A DNA stretch of 64,000 bases, taken from NCBI RefSeq assembly GCF_003386665.1, contig NZ_QTUB01000001.1, positions 2,480,001 through 2,544,000 on the forward strand. The letters are read 5' to 3'. Below, piece after piece: positions 1-9,696 of the stretch. The stretch's first letter is position 1, and each line of letters begins with the position of its first letter. A model generated the notes under the pieces. The model had not been told where the DNA came from. It searched no databases and saw only the letters and a program-made list of their open reading frames with translations. The translations under genes were made by a program, and so were the position numbers. Source of the DNA: Xenorhabdus cabanillasii. GTDB taxonomy: Bacteria; Pseudomonadota; Gammaproteobacteria; Enterobacterales; Enterobacteriaceae.

Positions 1-228
1 TTTGCCCGCGAGAAATTAGGGCGCTCTCAGGCAATTGGTGAAGTGGATATGGATAAATTCAATGTATTGGGCGGTTCAATTGCTTATGGTCATCCGTTTG
101 CTGCGACTGGGGCCAGAATGGTGACTCAGACACTGAATGAGTTGCGCCGTCGTGGTGGTGGGCTTGGATTGACAACAGCTTGTGCTGCCGGTGGATTGGG
201 TGCAGCGATGGTATTGGAGGTAGAATAA
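1..228 (+). CDS. fadI: 3-ketoacyl-CoA thiolase FadI, C-terminal end (partial)
   Basis: This is the last 75 codons of a thiolase that begins before the window. The stretch contains the thiolase signatures [16 protein letters not shown] and [16 protein letters not shown], which carry the active-site His and the second catalytic Cys. FadI is the thiolase subunit of the anaerobic fatty-acid beta-oxidation complex and partners FadJ, the next gene. Its stop codon overlaps the fadJ start by one base, so the two are translationally coupled. The family is about 436 residues long, so roughly five sixths of the protein lies outside the window. Confidence 0.93.
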   Translation, partial: FAREKLGRSQAIGEVDMDKFNVLGGSIAYGHPFAATGARMVTQTLNELRRRGGGLGLTTACAAGGLGAAMVLEVE

Positions 229-2396
229 TGGCTCAGGCTGAAAAAGAAACAATCATGTCAGAGACACAATCGGTATTCAGTTTTTCTGTCAGAGATGACA
301 AGATTGGTGTTATTACTATTGATGTCCCGGGTGAGAAGGTCAACACGCTGAAAGCGGAGTTTGTTGAACAATTTTTGACAGTTTTTGAGAAGGCACAACA
401 AGTTTCCGGCTTAAAAGGTTTGGTCATTGTGTCCGGCAAACCCGATACATTTATCGCTGGCGCAGATATCACTATGATCGCAGGCTGCCAAACTCAACAA
501 GAAGCAACGAAATTGGCTGAAAAAGGTCAGGAATTGTTTGCCCGGATTGCCAATTATTCTTTACCGATTGTTGCCGCCATTCATGGTGCATGCCTGGGGG
601 GCGGGCTGGAGTTAGCATTAGCCTGCCATGCGCGTGTTTGTTCTCTGGATGATAAGACCCGTCTTGGTTTACCGGAAGTGCAGCTCGGGTTATTACCCGG
701 TTCGGGGGGAACTCAGCGATTACCTCGTCTGATAGGTGTCAGCTCTGCTTTGGATATGATGCTGACAGGCCGCCAGCTGAAGGCAAATCAGGCAAAACGT
801 CTGGGCGTTGTAGATGATGCGGTTCCCTTGGATATTTTGCTGGATGTCGCTGTTCAATATGTCAAAAAAGGAATAATTAAGCGTAAGCCGTTAGCATGGT
901 CACAGCGTTTGTTGGCAAGTGCCTTGGGCAGGCCACTGTTGTTTCAGATGGTTCAACAAAAAACACGGGCAAAAACTCACGGTCATTATCCGGCACCAGA
1001 GCGGATTATTGATGTCGTTCGTACCGGACTGGAGAAAGGGCAAAAGACGGGTTTTCGGGCGGAGGCCAAAGCATTTGGTGAACTGGCTATGTCGCCAGAA
1101 TCGGAAGCATTGCGTAGCCTGTTTTTTGCCGCTACTTCATTAAAAAACGAAACGGGTTCTTCAGAACAGCCAGCTAAGATCAAACATGTTGGGATTTTGG
1201 GTGGTGGTTTGATGGGGGGCGGAATTGCCAGTGTTACTGCAACTCGCGGTAATTTACCTGTTCGTATCAAAGATATTAATGAAAAAGGTATCAATCAGGC
1301 GCTTAAATATACATGGGATCTGCTTTCTAAACGAGTCAAACAACGGCGTTTGAAACCGTTGGAGTGTTCCCGTCAGATGTCTCTGCTTTCCGGATCAACT
1401 GATTATATTGGTTTTAAACAAGCTGATATCGTGGTAGAAGCCGTGTTTGAAGATCTGGTACTGAAACGTAAAATGGTTTCAGAAATTGAGACACACACAA
1501 AACCGGAAACTATTTTCGCCTCCAACACCTCTTCATTGCCAATTCACCAAATTGCAGAGGTTGCTAAACGCCCAGAGCAAGTTATCGGTCTCCACTATTT
1601 CAGTCCGGTTGATAAAATGCCGTTGGTGGAAGTGATCCCGCATGCAGGAACCAGTGAAAAAACAATTGCGACGGCGGTAGCGCTGGCGAAAAAACAGGGT
1701 AAAACAGCGATTGTTGTTGGTGATAAAGCAGGGTTCTATGTTAACCGAATTTTATCCCCTTATATCAATGAAGCAGGTTATTGTTTGGTAGAAGGTGAAC
1801 CTGTTAACCATATCGATAAAGCTTTGGTTGATTTTGGTTTCCCGATTGGGCCAATCAATTTGCTGGATGAAGTTGGTATTGATGTTGGAACAAAAATAAT
1901 TCCTGTCCTGGTAGAGCAGTTAGGTCGCCGATTTACTCCACCGGCAATTCTGGATGCAGTATTGAATGACAACCGTAAAGGCAAGAAAAACGGCCGGGGG
2001 TTTTATTCCTATGAGGTCAAAAAGAGTAGATTTTGGTCATTCGGAAAAAGCAGCAAAGAGGTTGACTCTTCCATCTATTCTCTGTTGAAAATTAAGCCCA
2101 ATGCCAGGATATCTCCATCAGACATTGCTCAGCGTTGTTTAATGCCGATGTTAAATGAAGCTGTTCGCTGTTTGGATGAAGGTATCATCCGAAGCCCCCG
2201 TGATGGCGATATTGGCGCCGTATTTGGTATCGGCTTCCCGCCATTCCTGGGAGGACCATTCCGTTATATGGATAAACTAGGTAGTAATAAAGTTGTAGAA
2301 ATTTTACGTCGCCTGGAGCAACAACATGGAGAAAGATTTGCACCTTGTGAACGCCTGGTTCAGATGGCTGAACAGAATGAAAAATTCTATGAATAA
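228..2396 (+). CDS. fadJ: FadJ, multifunctional enoyl-CoA hydratase / 3-hydroxyacyl-CoA dehydrogenase
   Basis: This is the alpha subunit of the FadIJ beta-oxidation complex. The N-terminal crotonase domain (about residues 15-200) shows [15 protein letters not shown] and [21 protein letters not shown], which hold the two catalytic glutamates. The NAD-binding 3-hydroxyacyl-CoA dehydrogenase domain starts near residue 320 with [13 protein letters not shown], and the catalytic His lies in [15 protein letters not shown]. At 722 residues it is close to the 714 of E. coli. The ATG at 228 is preferred because a GGAGG lies six bases upstream and the codon overlaps the fadI stop. An in-frame ATG at 255 is the alternative. 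A good terminator follows the gene. Confidence 0.96.
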   Translation: MAQAEKETIMSETQSVFSFSVRDDKIGVITIDVPGEKVNTLKAEFVEQFLTVFEKAQQVSGLKGLVIVSGKPDTFIAGADITMIAGCQTQQEATKLAEKGQELFARIANYSLPIVAAIHGACLGGGLELALACHARVCSLDDKTRLGLPEVQLGLLPGSGGTQRLPRLIGVSSALDMMLTGRQLKANQAKRLGVVDDAVPLDILLDVAVQYVKKGIIKRKPLAWSQRLLASALGRPLLFQMVQQKTRAKTHGHYPAPERIIDVVRTGLEKGQKTGFRAEAKAFGELAMSPESEALRSLFFAATSLKNETGSSEQPAKIKHVGILGGGLMGGGIASVTATRGNLPVRIKDINEKGINQALKYTWDLLSKRVKQRRLKPLECSRQMSLLSGSTDYIGFKQADIVVEAVFEDLVLKRKMVSEIETHTKPETIFASNTSSLPIHQIAEVAKRPEQVIGLHYFSPVDKMPLVEVIPHAGTSEKTIATAVALAKKQGKTAIVVGDKAGFYVNRILSPYINEAGYCLVEGEPVNHIDKALVDFGFPIGPINLLDEVGIDVGTKIIPVLVEQLGRRFTPPAILDAVLNDNRKGKKNGRGFYSYEVKKSRFWSFGKSSKEVDSSIYSLLKIKPNARISPSDIAQRCLMPMLNEAVRCLDEGIIRSPRDGDIGAVFGIGFPPFLGGPFRYMDKLGSNKVVEILRRLEQQHGERFAPCERLVQMAEQNEKFYE

Positions 2397-2422
2397 TTTA
2401 TAGTTTTTGTGGAATCAATTAT

Positions 2423-2454
2423 ATCGGCTCTTTTAATTCAAGAGCCGATTTTTT
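2423..2454 (+). terminator. Rho-independent terminator of fadIJ
   Basis: A perfect 10-bp stem (ATCGGCTCTT / AAGAGCCGAT) with a 7-base loop is followed by a T run. It sits 27 bases after the fadJ stop. Confidence 0.88.
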
Positions 2455-2693
2455 ATGCTAAATAATTTCTTATTATTATAATATTTTTACTTGTTGGGTA
2501 AATGAAATAATAACAATCAAACAAGACATATATAATTCGTCATTAGTGATTTTATTTGTTTTTATTTTGAGGCAGAATGCCTATCAATCCTGATTGACTC
2601 CCTTTTGTTTAGGTGTAGTCAATAATATGATTTTGTTTTCATAATTAATTAGCTAAAAGCGATGTAATCTAAAATTTAACTCAACGGTGAATT
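2455..2693. other. Spacer before sixA
   Basis: This is an AT-rich stretch between the fadJ terminator and sixA. No convincing ORF, RNA gene or repeat is visible. It presumably holds the sixA promoter, but no hexamer pair stands out. Confidence 0.4.
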
Positions 2694-3191
2694 ATGTTCG
2701 TTTTTATTATGCGTCACGGTGATGCCGCTTTCGACTCAATCAGCGATGCAATGCGAGAATTAACACCACGTGGTTGTCAGGAATCACAAAAAATGGCTCT
2801 TTGGCTTGCGCAACAGTTGCCTGATATTGATTGTGTCTTAGTCAGCCCCTATATCCGGGCAGAGCAGACTCTGAAAGTCGTTCGTGAGAATCTGACATTG
2901 CCTGATAGTGAGGAAGTGTTAGAGGAATTAACACCAGCGGGTGACGCGGCACTGGTAGCAAGCTACTTACAAGTTTTGGCAATTCAGGGGAAAAAAGCAG
3001 TATTGTTAGTTTCCCATTTACCTTTGGTTGGTTATTTAGTGTCTGAGCTTTGTCCTGCACAAACTCCGCCTATGTTTACAACATCCGGCATTGCTTGTGT
3101 GGAGTTGGATCACCAGACAGAGAAAGGCCGCCTGTTATGGCAAACCTCTCCAGCACACTTAGTGACAAACAATATTAGTAATAAACAATAA
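2694..3191 (+). CDS. sixA: Phosphohistidine phosphatase SixA
   Basis: A histidine-phosphatase family protein of 165 residues (E. coli SixA has 161). The catalytic RHG motif is at residues 7-9 (FIMRHGDA), and the second conserved His lies in LLVSHLPLVG. SixA removes phosphate from phosphohistidine proteins; in E. coli the target is the NPr protein of the nitrogen phosphotransferase system. The position directly after fadIJ is the conserved enterobacterial one. A GGTGA upstream of the ATG can serve as ribosome-binding site. Confidence 0.93.
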   Translation: MFVFIMRHGDAAFDSISDAMRELTPRGCQESQKMALWLAQQLPDIDCVLVSPYIRAEQTLKVVRENLTLPDSEEVLEELTPAGDAALVASYLQVLAIQGKKAVLLVSHLPLVGYLVSELCPAQTPPMFTTSGIACVELDHQTEKGRLLWQTSPAHLVTNNISNKQ

Positions 3192-3228
3192 GTAACAAAA
3201 CCCTGGTTGATCAAAGGCGAGTTCACAT

Positions 3229-3771
3229 TTAACGCTGTATAAACTCATCCTGTTCTACCAAAATGAGCAATGCAGCGTTTCCTCCCCACTCTTTGGGAGC
3301 TTGATGAAAAGCAATAATATCGGGATGTTGAGCGAGCCATAATGGTGTTTGTTGCTTAAGGATATGCTTACCGTGGCCATGCATAATACAGGCACAATAG
3401 ACGTTTTCACGGCGACAGGCGGCGATCAAAGCCCCAATTTCCTGTTTAGCCTGCAACTGAGTTAATCCGTGTAAATCCAGAAAGAATTCAGGGGGATAAT
3501 CCCCTCGGCGTAACTTCTTCAGTTCATAATGATTGGCTCCTTCACGTACATAACGGGTCGGGCCTTCCATATCGAGATTGGGCTGGAACTCATCAGAAAA
3601 ATAGTAACTGGCATCGGCCTGTTCTTGCATCAGACGCTCAGGAGCAATCTGTCTGATTTTTTTTCTTCTGGGGGAGTGTAAGACTTTATCTTGAGCAATG
3701 CGACGGGTTCCCGCAACAGACGTTCTAAATAAGCTGATGTCTTCTTCATTTAATGTTATTTTCTTCTTCAT
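3229..3771 (-). CDS. smrB: Smr-domain endonuclease SmrB (YfcN)
   Basis: A 180-residue protein whose C-terminal half is an Smr domain, shown by [12 protein letters not shown] and the [11 protein letters not shown] motif. SmrB is the ribosome-associated nuclease that cuts mRNA at collided ribosomes in E. coli, where the family length is about 183. It converges with sixA. In E. coli the next gene upstream is the divergent prmB. Here prmB lies 9 kb away because the hut region intervenes. Confidence 0.93.
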   Translation of the reverse strand: MKKKITLNEEDISLFRTSVAGTRRIAQDKVLHSPRRKKIRQIAPERLMQEQADASYYFSDEFQPNLDMEGPTRYVREGANHYELKKLRRGDYPPEFFLDLHGLTQLQAKQEIGALIAACRRENVYCACIMHGHGKHILKQQTPLWLAQHPDIIAFHQAPKEWGGNAALLILVEQDEFIQR

Positions 3772-3862
3772 TACATACTAATTTTATTAACAACTTTTGG
3801 TCAGTGTACCTGATTTTCTATCATTTTGCTTAAATGCTATTACATAATATAACCATGTATAT

Positions 3863-4483
3863 TTAATGGTTATTTGTTGTTTTCTTCAATATGGCTTGCC
3901 AGTGTTTTAGTTTCTTTTGAAGAGCCTGTGGAAAATGTTTCTTTTCTCTGGCTCTGGGGAAAAGGCTATTGATCGTATTTTGATCGTGCTTCTCCCAAAG
4001 TGCGGGATTCTGGGTTAATCTTTCATACCACATTGGTTTATTGATAAGAACGTCTTTTTTGAAATCAGAAGGAAGGGCGAAAAGAAAGTTATCCATAAAA
4101 TTTTTAGCCAAATTACTTGAGGGGTATTCTTTTAAGATAATGAGCTTATTTGAAAAAGTATTTTTTAAATAATTTTGCCATTCTTGCCTTTCGCCAAAAA
4201 AGGGTTCTATTGGTTTAGAGGACCAGTCAGTATTTTTGAACTGTATGATAGTCGGATCAAGAATAATTCTCTGGCCTTGATAGTAAGCTTCAATGACAAG
4301 ATGAGTTGTAGGGCAACTATCATCCACGCCGCGCCAGACGAATACGCCAATTGCCCGATGTGGTATATGCACTCTATGAAGATATTCACTGACGTAATCG
4401 GCACATCTAAAACAGGCTGCTTTAGGTGATTTAATAAAATCTAATATATTTTCATCATTACGAATTTCATCTAAAAAATTCAC
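3863..4483 (-). CDS. Small papain/transglutaminase-fold-like protein, possible cysteine hydrolase
   Basis: I do not recognise a named family. From the chosen start the protein has 206 residues. It shows a plausible Cys-His-Asp triad: C24 or C27 in KAACFRCADYV, H61 in PTTHLVIEAYYQG, and D76 in RIILDPT. This spacing and the strand-turn-strand before the Asp resemble transglutaminase, papain-like and protein-deamidase folds. The C-terminal part is basic (many Lys) with no membrane segment or signal peptide. The GTG start at 4483 is chosen because GGAG lies five bases upstream; in-frame ATGs further up lack such a site. It is divergent from hutI and shares the spacer containing the HutC operator, so it may respond to the same regulator. 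Its AT-rich base use differs from the neighbouring backbone. Function is inferred from motif pattern only. Confidence 0.6.
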   Translation of the reverse strand: MNFLDEIRNDENILDFIKSPKAACFRCADYVSEYLHRVHIPHRAIGVFVWRGVDDSCPTTHLVIEAYYQGQRIILDPTIIQFKNTDWSSKPIEPFFGERQEWQNYLKNTFSNKLIILKEYPSSNLAKNFMDNFLFALPSDFKKDVLINKPMWYERLTQNPALWEKHDQNTINSLFPRAREKKHFPQALQKKLKHWQAILKKTTNNH

Positions 4484-4538
4484 AATTGCTCCTTTATTCA
4501 TAAAATGGATTGACAAATTTTTTTGGTTATAAAATAAA

Positions 4539-4548
4539 TGTATATACA
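4539..4548. promoter_or_regulatory. HutC operator before hutI (perfect palindrome)
   Basis: The palindrome TGTATATACA lies 46 bases before hutI. The extended 13-base sequence ATGTATATACAAC recurs exactly before hutU. A TTGACA at 4510-4515 with an AT-rich region after it is a candidate -35 element, so the operator would cover the start of transcription. HutC repressors of enterics and pseudomonads bind closely similar TGTATATACA palindromes. Confidence 0.75.
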
Positions 4549-4594
4549 ACATATGAGCTGACATTGACAAGAAAAAAGTAACGGAGAAAAACTA

Positions 4595-5860
4595 ATGTCA
4601 ATTGGACTGAAAGAGAGTGATATTATTTGGCACAATGCCAGACTTGCCACAATGAACCCTACAATCAACAACATAGATGGTAAACACAATTACGGCATTC
4701 TGGAACGACATGATTTAATCATACGGGATGAAAAAATTCTGGCGATTTTACCAACAGAAAGTGTGCCGGCTAATCGTTGTAAGGTGATTGATGTAAAGCA
4801 ACGATTAATCACTCCCGGCCTGATAGATTGTCATACTCACTTGGTTTTTGGTGGCAATCGGGCATCGGAATGGGAACAGCGTTTGAATGGCGTTTCTTAT
4901 GCAGAAATCAGTGCTAAAGGTGGTGGAATTAACGCTACAGTCAATGCAACCAGACTAAGTTCAGCCCAACAATTGGAAATTGCCGCTCAAAAGCGACTTA
5001 ATGCTTTAATATCTGAAGGTGTAACGACAATTGAGATGAAATCGGGTTATGGATTGGATCTGAAAAATGAAGAAAAACAATTGCAAGTTATTCAAACGCT
5101 AAAGCGAAAAAACCCCGTTGAAATCAGTCCGACTTTACTCTCAGCTCATGCAGTTCCTGCTGAATATAAACATAATCCTGATGCTTATATCGATTTAGTT
5201 TGCGATACCATTCTTCCTGCCCTTTGGCAAAATCAATTATTTGAATCTGTGGATGTTTTTTGTGAAACCGTTGGATTTAGTCTCCAGCAAACTAAGCGGG
5301 TCTTTGATACAGCCAAAAAACTCAATATTCCCGTCAGGGGCCATGTGGATCAGCTTTCTAATTTAGGCGGCTCTGAATTGGTGGCGGATTATCAAGGATT
5401 ATCCGTTGATCATATTGAATATCTGGATGAAAAAGGAGTTGAAGCGATCAGCCGCAGTGGGACTGTCGCCGTATTATTGCCGGGAGCATTTTATTTCCTG
5501 AGAGAGACTAAACGCCCTCCTGTTGCCTTATTGCGTCAATATCGTGTACCGATGGCTATTTCGACGGATTTTAATCCGGGAACCAGCCCTTTTATATCTT
5601 TGCGTATGATGATGAATATGGCCTGTGTCCTGTTTGGTTTTACGCCAGAAGAAGCATGGCAGGGAGTGACTATCCATGCGGCACGTGCATTAGGGCGGGC
5701 AGATAGCCATGGTCAATTAACAGCAGGTTATATGGCTGATTTTGTTGTCTGGGATGCCAGGGAACCCGTTGATATATTGTATGAACTTGGACATAACCCA
5801 TTGGTTTACCGTGTTTATCGTGGAGCAATCACACATAGCTCTATACATCGTGATTCATAA
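4595..5860 (+). CDS. hutI: Imidazolonepropionase HutI
   Basis: This enzyme catalyses step three of histidine degradation, opening 4-imidazolone-5-propionate to N-formiminoglutamate. It is a metal-dependent amidohydrolase. Visible motifs are the metal-binding [26 protein letters not shown] near the C-terminus, and EMKSGYGLD. The 421 residues are slightly longer than the usual 405 or so because of an N-terminal extension. An AACGGAGA precedes the ATG. It is the first gene of hutIGC, 60 bases before hutG. Confidence 0.95.
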   Translation: MSIGLKESDIIWHNARLATMNPTINNIDGKHNYGILERHDLIIRDEKILAILPTESVPANRCKVIDVKQRLITPGLIDCHTHLVFGGNRASEWEQRLNGVSYAEISAKGGGINATVNATRLSSAQQLEIAAQKRLNALISEGVTTIEMKSGYGLDLKNEEKQLQVIQTLKRKNPVEISPTLLSAHAVPAEYKHNPDAYIDLVCDTILPALWQNQLFESVDVFCETVGFSLQQTKRVFDTAKKLNIPVRGHVDQLSNLGGSELVADYQGLSVDHIEYLDEKGVEAISRSGTVAVLLPGAFYFLRETKRPPVALLRQYRVPMAISTDFNPGTSPFISLRMMMNMACVLFGFTPEEAWQGVTIHAARALGRADSHGQLTAGYMADFVVWDAREPVDILYELGHNPLVYRVYRGAITHSSIHRDS

Positions 5861-5920
5861 GTAGTATCGCTTGGAAAACAAAACATTATTTAGAGAACAA
5901 TAAATAGTGAGGGGTATAAC

Positions 5921-6880
5921 ATGAAATTATGGCATCCGACATCAGAAAATATTTGGCAAGGACGGAATGATCTCGCAGAAGCAACCAATGCACTACGGGT
6001 ATTCCAGACAATAAAACAACCCACCCATTTTTCTCCGGAACAATTTCCGAACCATATTGCATTGTTGGGATTTGAATGTGATGAAGGGGTAAAACTCAAC
6101 CAAGGGCGACCGGGAGCTAAATTAGGGCCTGAATATCTGCGCCAGTCATTGGCAAATATGGCAAGTCATGATGGACACGAATGGCTGGTGGATTTGGGTA
6201 ATATCCGGGCTAATAGTGGACAATTAAGTGAAGCCCAGAGTGCTCTGAGTGATGCTGTCTATGAGTGTCAGAATCAGAAAATGCGGACGTTAATTTTTGG
6301 CGGCGGACATGAAACGGCATTTGCTCATGGCATGGGTATTTATCGTGCGTTTCCAACTCAACGGGTAGGGATTATTAACTTTGATGCGCATCTGGATCTG
6401 CGGAATGCGTCACAGCCCACATCGGGAACCCCGTTTCGTCAGCTTGCTGATTATTGTCATCAGCAACAACGTCCATTTAATTACACTTGTGTAGGTGCCA
6501 GTCTGGCCTCGAATACGCAGGCTCTATTAGACGAAGCTAATCACCTTGATGTCACAATTATTTGGGATACTCAATGTATTGATTCCATGTTGGATAAAGT
6601 ACAGCAACAAATACAAGATATTATTAATCAGGTTGAAATCATTTACATGACTATTGATTTGGATGTGTTGCCAATCTGGCAAATGCCATCAGTATCGGCT
6701 CCGGCTGCGTTGGGCGTTCCGTTAGAGCGCTTATTATCATTGATTCAACCCATTTGTCAGAGTAAGAAATTACAGTCTATTGATTTAGTTGAGCTTAATC
6801 CGTTGTATGATATTCAGGATATGGGCGGTAAAGCAGCGGCTCGTCTTGCATGGCAATTAGTGCATTGGTGGGATGGTTAA
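5921..6880 (+). CDS. hutG: Formimidoylglutamase HutG
   Basis: This is the last step of the pathway: N-formiminoglutamate to glutamate plus formamide. It belongs to the arginase/ureohydrolase family with a dinuclear manganese site. The metal-binding motifs GGGHE, NFDAHLDLR and TIDLDVLP are all present, and the length of 319 is typical. GAGGGG stands upstream of the ATG. The gene lies between hutI and hutC in the same orientation. Confidence 0.95.
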   Translation: MKLWHPTSENIWQGRNDLAEATNALRVFQTIKQPTHFSPEQFPNHIALLGFECDEGVKLNQGRPGAKLGPEYLRQSLANMASHDGHEWLVDLGNIRANSGQLSEAQSALSDAVYECQNQKMRTLIFGGGHETAFAHGMGIYRAFPTQRVGIINFDAHLDLRNASQPTSGTPFRQLADYCHQQQRPFNYTCVGASLASNTQALLDEANHLDVTIIWDTQCIDSMLDKVQQQIQDIINQVEIIYMTIDLDVLPIWQMPSVSAPAALGVPLERLLSLIQPICQSKKLQSIDLVELNPLYDIQDMGGKAAARLAWQLVHWWDG

Positions 6881-6931
6881 TTCGTGAAATAGATAATTTG
6901 TGAAATAAATAGGAGTGAGAAGGAATTTATT

Positions 6932-7663
6932 GTGACCATTGATTTATCAGATAAAGCGGCTAAGCCTGTGCCTCTGTATGCAAAAGTTAAACAAGCAATT
7001 GTTGAAAAAATCTATACAGGAGAGTGGAAGCCACATGACAGGGTTCCTTCAGAATCTGAATTAGTTAAACAATTTAACTGTAGTCGCATGACAGCAAACA
7101 GGGCATTACGGGAGCTGACAGCAGAAGGATTTCTGTTCCGTTTGCAAGGGGTGGGTTCATTTGTTGCAGAGCCTAAAGGACAATCTGCCTTGTTTGAAAT
7201 ACACAGTATTGCTGATGAGATTGAGGCCCGATCCCACCGGCACAGTTGCAAGGTGCTGAAATTTGCAGAAGTGACGGCTAATATGACTCAGGCCGCAGAG
7301 TTGGCAATCGAGATTGGCGCACTTATTTATCATTCAATTATTGTTCATTATGAAAACGATATTCCTGTGCAAATTGAAGATCGTTATGTCAATGCGTTGG
7401 CGGTGCCAGAGTATCTGCGGCAGGATTTCAGTCAGCAAACTACTCATGATTATTTATCGATAGTGGCTCCTCTTACGGAAGGAGAGCACATTGTAGAAGC
7501 GGTTGCAGGTGATGCCCGCTCTTGCCGTTTGCTGCAAATAGAGGAAAACACGCCTTGTTTGTTGATCAGCCGACGAACCTGGTCGAAAGAGCATATTGTT
7601 TCCAGCGCTAAGTTATTATTTCCTGGTAACCGTTATAAACTGAAAGGGTGTTTTAGTTCGTGA
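6932..7663 (+). CDS. hutC: Histidine-utilisation repressor HutC (GntR family)
   Basis: A 243-residue GntR/HutC-family repressor. The N-terminal winged helix is seen in VPLYAKVKQAIVEKIYTGEW and RVPSESELVKQFNCSRMTANRALREL. The C-terminal UTRA ligand domain includes YHSIIVHYENDIPVQIEDRYVN. Members of the family are released from DNA by urocanate. The start is a GTG with AAGGA eight bases upstream. As the third gene behind the operator at 4539-4548 it is probably autoregulated, and it is expected to control hutUH as well. Confidence 0.94.
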   Translation: MTIDLSDKAAKPVPLYAKVKQAIVEKIYTGEWKPHDRVPSESELVKQFNCSRMTANRALRELTAEGFLFRLQGVGSFVAEPKGQSALFEIHSIADEIEARSHRHSCKVLKFAEVTANMTQAAELAIEIGALIYHSIIVHYENDIPVQIEDRYVNALAVPEYLRQDFSQQTTHDYLSIVAPLTEGEHIVEAVAGDARSCRLLQIEENTPCLLISRRTWSKEHIVSSAKLLFPGNRYKLKGCFSS

Positions 7664-7690
7664 TTCGGAGCTTATGATTTGGTTAAGACA

Positions 7691-7719
7691 TCTCCTCTTT
7701 GCTTTAGGCATAGAGGAGA
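7691..7719. repeat. Inverted repeat after hutC
   Basis: TCTCCTCT and AGAGGAGA form an 8-bp stem with a 13-base loop shortly after the hutC stop. No T run follows on the plus strand, so it is a weak terminator at best. Confidence 0.45.
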
Positions 7720-7756
7720 GAAGAAAAAGTATGTTGTGACAACAATGTAAATAATA

Positions 7757-7772
7757 TGTGATATAAAACACA
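7757..7772. promoter_or_regulatory. CRP-like site upstream of hutUH
   Basis: TGTGA-N6-ACACA matches nine of ten conserved positions of the CRP consensus. CRP activation of hutUH is known in Klebsiella. Here the site lies about 130 bases before the operator, farther than usual, so the call is tentative. Confidence 0.4.
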
Positions 7773-7894
7773 AAACCAGCAAAAATACGCTTCTGCCAGC
7801 CTGAAAATAAATCATTATCATCTTATTGATCTTCCTAACAAAAGAAAACACACAAAATTATTGACTTTATCTTCGTCACATTTTTGCCTATTGA

Positions 7895-7911
7895 ATATAC
7901 ATGTATATACA
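7895..7911. promoter_or_regulatory. HutC operator before hutU
   Basis: TGTATATACA at 7902-7911 lies within the same 13-base sequence found before hutI. It overlaps a second 14-bp palindrome, ATATACATGTATAT (7895-7908), so two dimer positions are possible. A TTGACT at 7861-7866 is a weak -35 candidate. Confidence 0.75.
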
Positions 7912-7957
7912 ACTATACAATTAATAAATTTTCATAAAGGTGAAAAAGGAAAAAACC

Positions 7958-9682
7958 GTGACAACGCAAAATAATAAATTCAGTAACGCGGTCATTCGTG
8001 CTCCCAGAGGAACGCAACTCATAGCCAAAAGTTGGCTGACGGAAGCACCGCTCCGTATGTTGATGAATAATCTTGACCCTGACGTAGCAGAAAATCCCCA
8101 TGAGCTGGTCGTTTATGGTGGAATTGGTCGTGCAGCCAGAAATTGGCAATGTTATGAAAAAATCGTTGAGACTCTGAAAAATCTGGAGAATAACGAAACA
8201 TTACTGGTGCAATCAGGTAAGCCTGTCGGGGTTTTCAAAACTCATGAGAATGCGCCCCGTGTATTGATTGCAAATTCAAATTTGGTTCCACATTGGGCAA
8301 CGTGGGAACACTTTAATGAACTGGATGCCAAAGGGTTAGCAATGTATGGCCAGATGACTGCCGGTAGTTGGATATACATCGGTAGTCAAGGAATTGTACA
8401 AGGCACTTATGAGACATTTGTTGAAGCCGGACGCCAGCATTATAACGGTGATCTGACAGGTCGCTGGGTATTGACTGCTGGTTTAGGTGGCATGGGAGGG
8501 GCACAACCTCTGGCAGCGACGTTGGCGGGGGCTTCATCACTCAATATTGAATGTCAGCAAAGCCGTATTGATTTTCGTCTGCGTACTAAATATGTGGATG
8601 AACAAGCAACTGATCTGGATGACGCACTGGCACGTATTAAGCGCTACACCGAGGAAGGTAAAGCGGTATCGATAGCATTGTGCTGTAACGCAGCAGAAAT
8701 TTTGCCGGAGTTAGTTCGCCGCAATGTTCGTCCTGATATGGTAACAGATCAAACCAGCGCCCATGATCCATTACATGGTTATCTGCCAGCGGGTTGGACA
8801 TGGGATGAATATTGTCGCCGTGCTGAAACAGAGCCAGAAGTGGTGATTCAGGCTGCGAAAGCTTCAATGGCAATACATGTTGAAGCGATGCTGGCTTTCC
8901 AGAAACAGGGTATTCCTACTTTTGATTACGGCAATAATATCCGGCAAATGGCAAAAGAAATGGGTGTTGAACATGCCTTTGATTTCCCCGGTTTTGTGCC
9001 TGCTTATATTCGTCCGCTCTTTTGCCGCGGGATTGGGCCTTTCCGTTGGGCTGCTCTTTCCGGTGATCCTGAAGATATTTACAAAACCGATGCCAAAGTC
9101 AAAGAGCTGCTGCCAGATGACACCCATTTACATCGTTGGCTGGATATGGCACGGGAACGTATCAGCTTCCAGGGCTTGCCTGCACGTATTTGTTGGGTTG
9201 GTCTGGGAGATCGGGCCAAATTAGGTTTGGCATTTAATGAAATGGTACGCAGTGGCGAACTTTCGGCACCAATCGTGATTGGGCGTGATCATCTCGATTC
9301 CGGTTCAGTGGCAAGTCCCAATCGTGAAACGGAATCAATGAAAGATGGTTCTGATGCTGTTTCTGACTGGCCATTACTCAATGCGCTATTAAATACAGCC
9401 AGTGGTGCAACATGGGTATCTCTGCATCATGGTGGTGGTGTGGGCATGGGATTTTCTCAACACTCAGGCATGGTGATTGTTTGTGATGGTTCGGATCAAG
9501 CAGCAGAACGTATTGCCCGGGTACTGCACAATGATCCGGCGACGGGGGTTATGCGTCATGCTGATGCGGGTTATGAACTGGCGGTTCAATGTGCAAAAGA
9601 GCAGGGATTGAACTTACCCATGCTGAATACACAAGCAGTAGAAAGTTCATCAATAGACACAAAAACAGCAGAAACGAAATAA
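7958..9682 (+). CDS. hutU: Urocanate hydratase HutU
   Basis: HutU converts urocanate to imidazolonepropionate using tightly bound NAD as an electrophile. The protein is colinear with the family: [39 protein letters not shown] and [15 protein letters not shown] are all visible. The GTG at 7958 is preferred because AAAGGA lies seven bases upstream, giving 574 residues. An in-frame GTG at 7940 has only a purine run next to it. hutH follows after 14 bases. Confidence 0.95.
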   Translation: MTTQNNKFSNAVIRAPRGTQLIAKSWLTEAPLRMLMNNLDPDVAENPHELVVYGGIGRAARNWQCYEKIVETLKNLENNETLLVQSGKPVGVFKTHENAPRVLIANSNLVPHWATWEHFNELDAKGLAMYGQMTAGSWIYIGSQGIVQGTYETFVEAGRQHYNGDLTGRWVLTAGLGGMGGAQPLAATLAGASSLNIECQQSRIDFRLRTKYVDEQATDLDDALARIKRYTEEGKAVSIALCCNAAEILPELVRRNVRPDMVTDQTSAHDPLHGYLPAGWTWDEYCRRAETEPEVVIQAAKASMAIHVEAMLAFQKQGIPTFDYGNNIRQMAKEMGVEHAFDFPGFVPAYIRPLFCRGIGPFRWAALSGDPEDIYKTDAKVKELLPDDTHLHRWLDMARERISFQGLPARICWVGLGDRAKLGLAFNEMVRSGELSAPIVIGRDHLDSGSVASPNRETESMKDGSDAVSDWPLLNALLNTASGATWVSLHHGGGVGMGFSQHSGMVIVCDGSDQAAERIARVLHNDPATGVMRHADAGYELAVQCAKEQGLNLPMLNTQAVESSSIDTKTAETK

Positions 9683-9696
9683 GGAGCGTTATTGAT

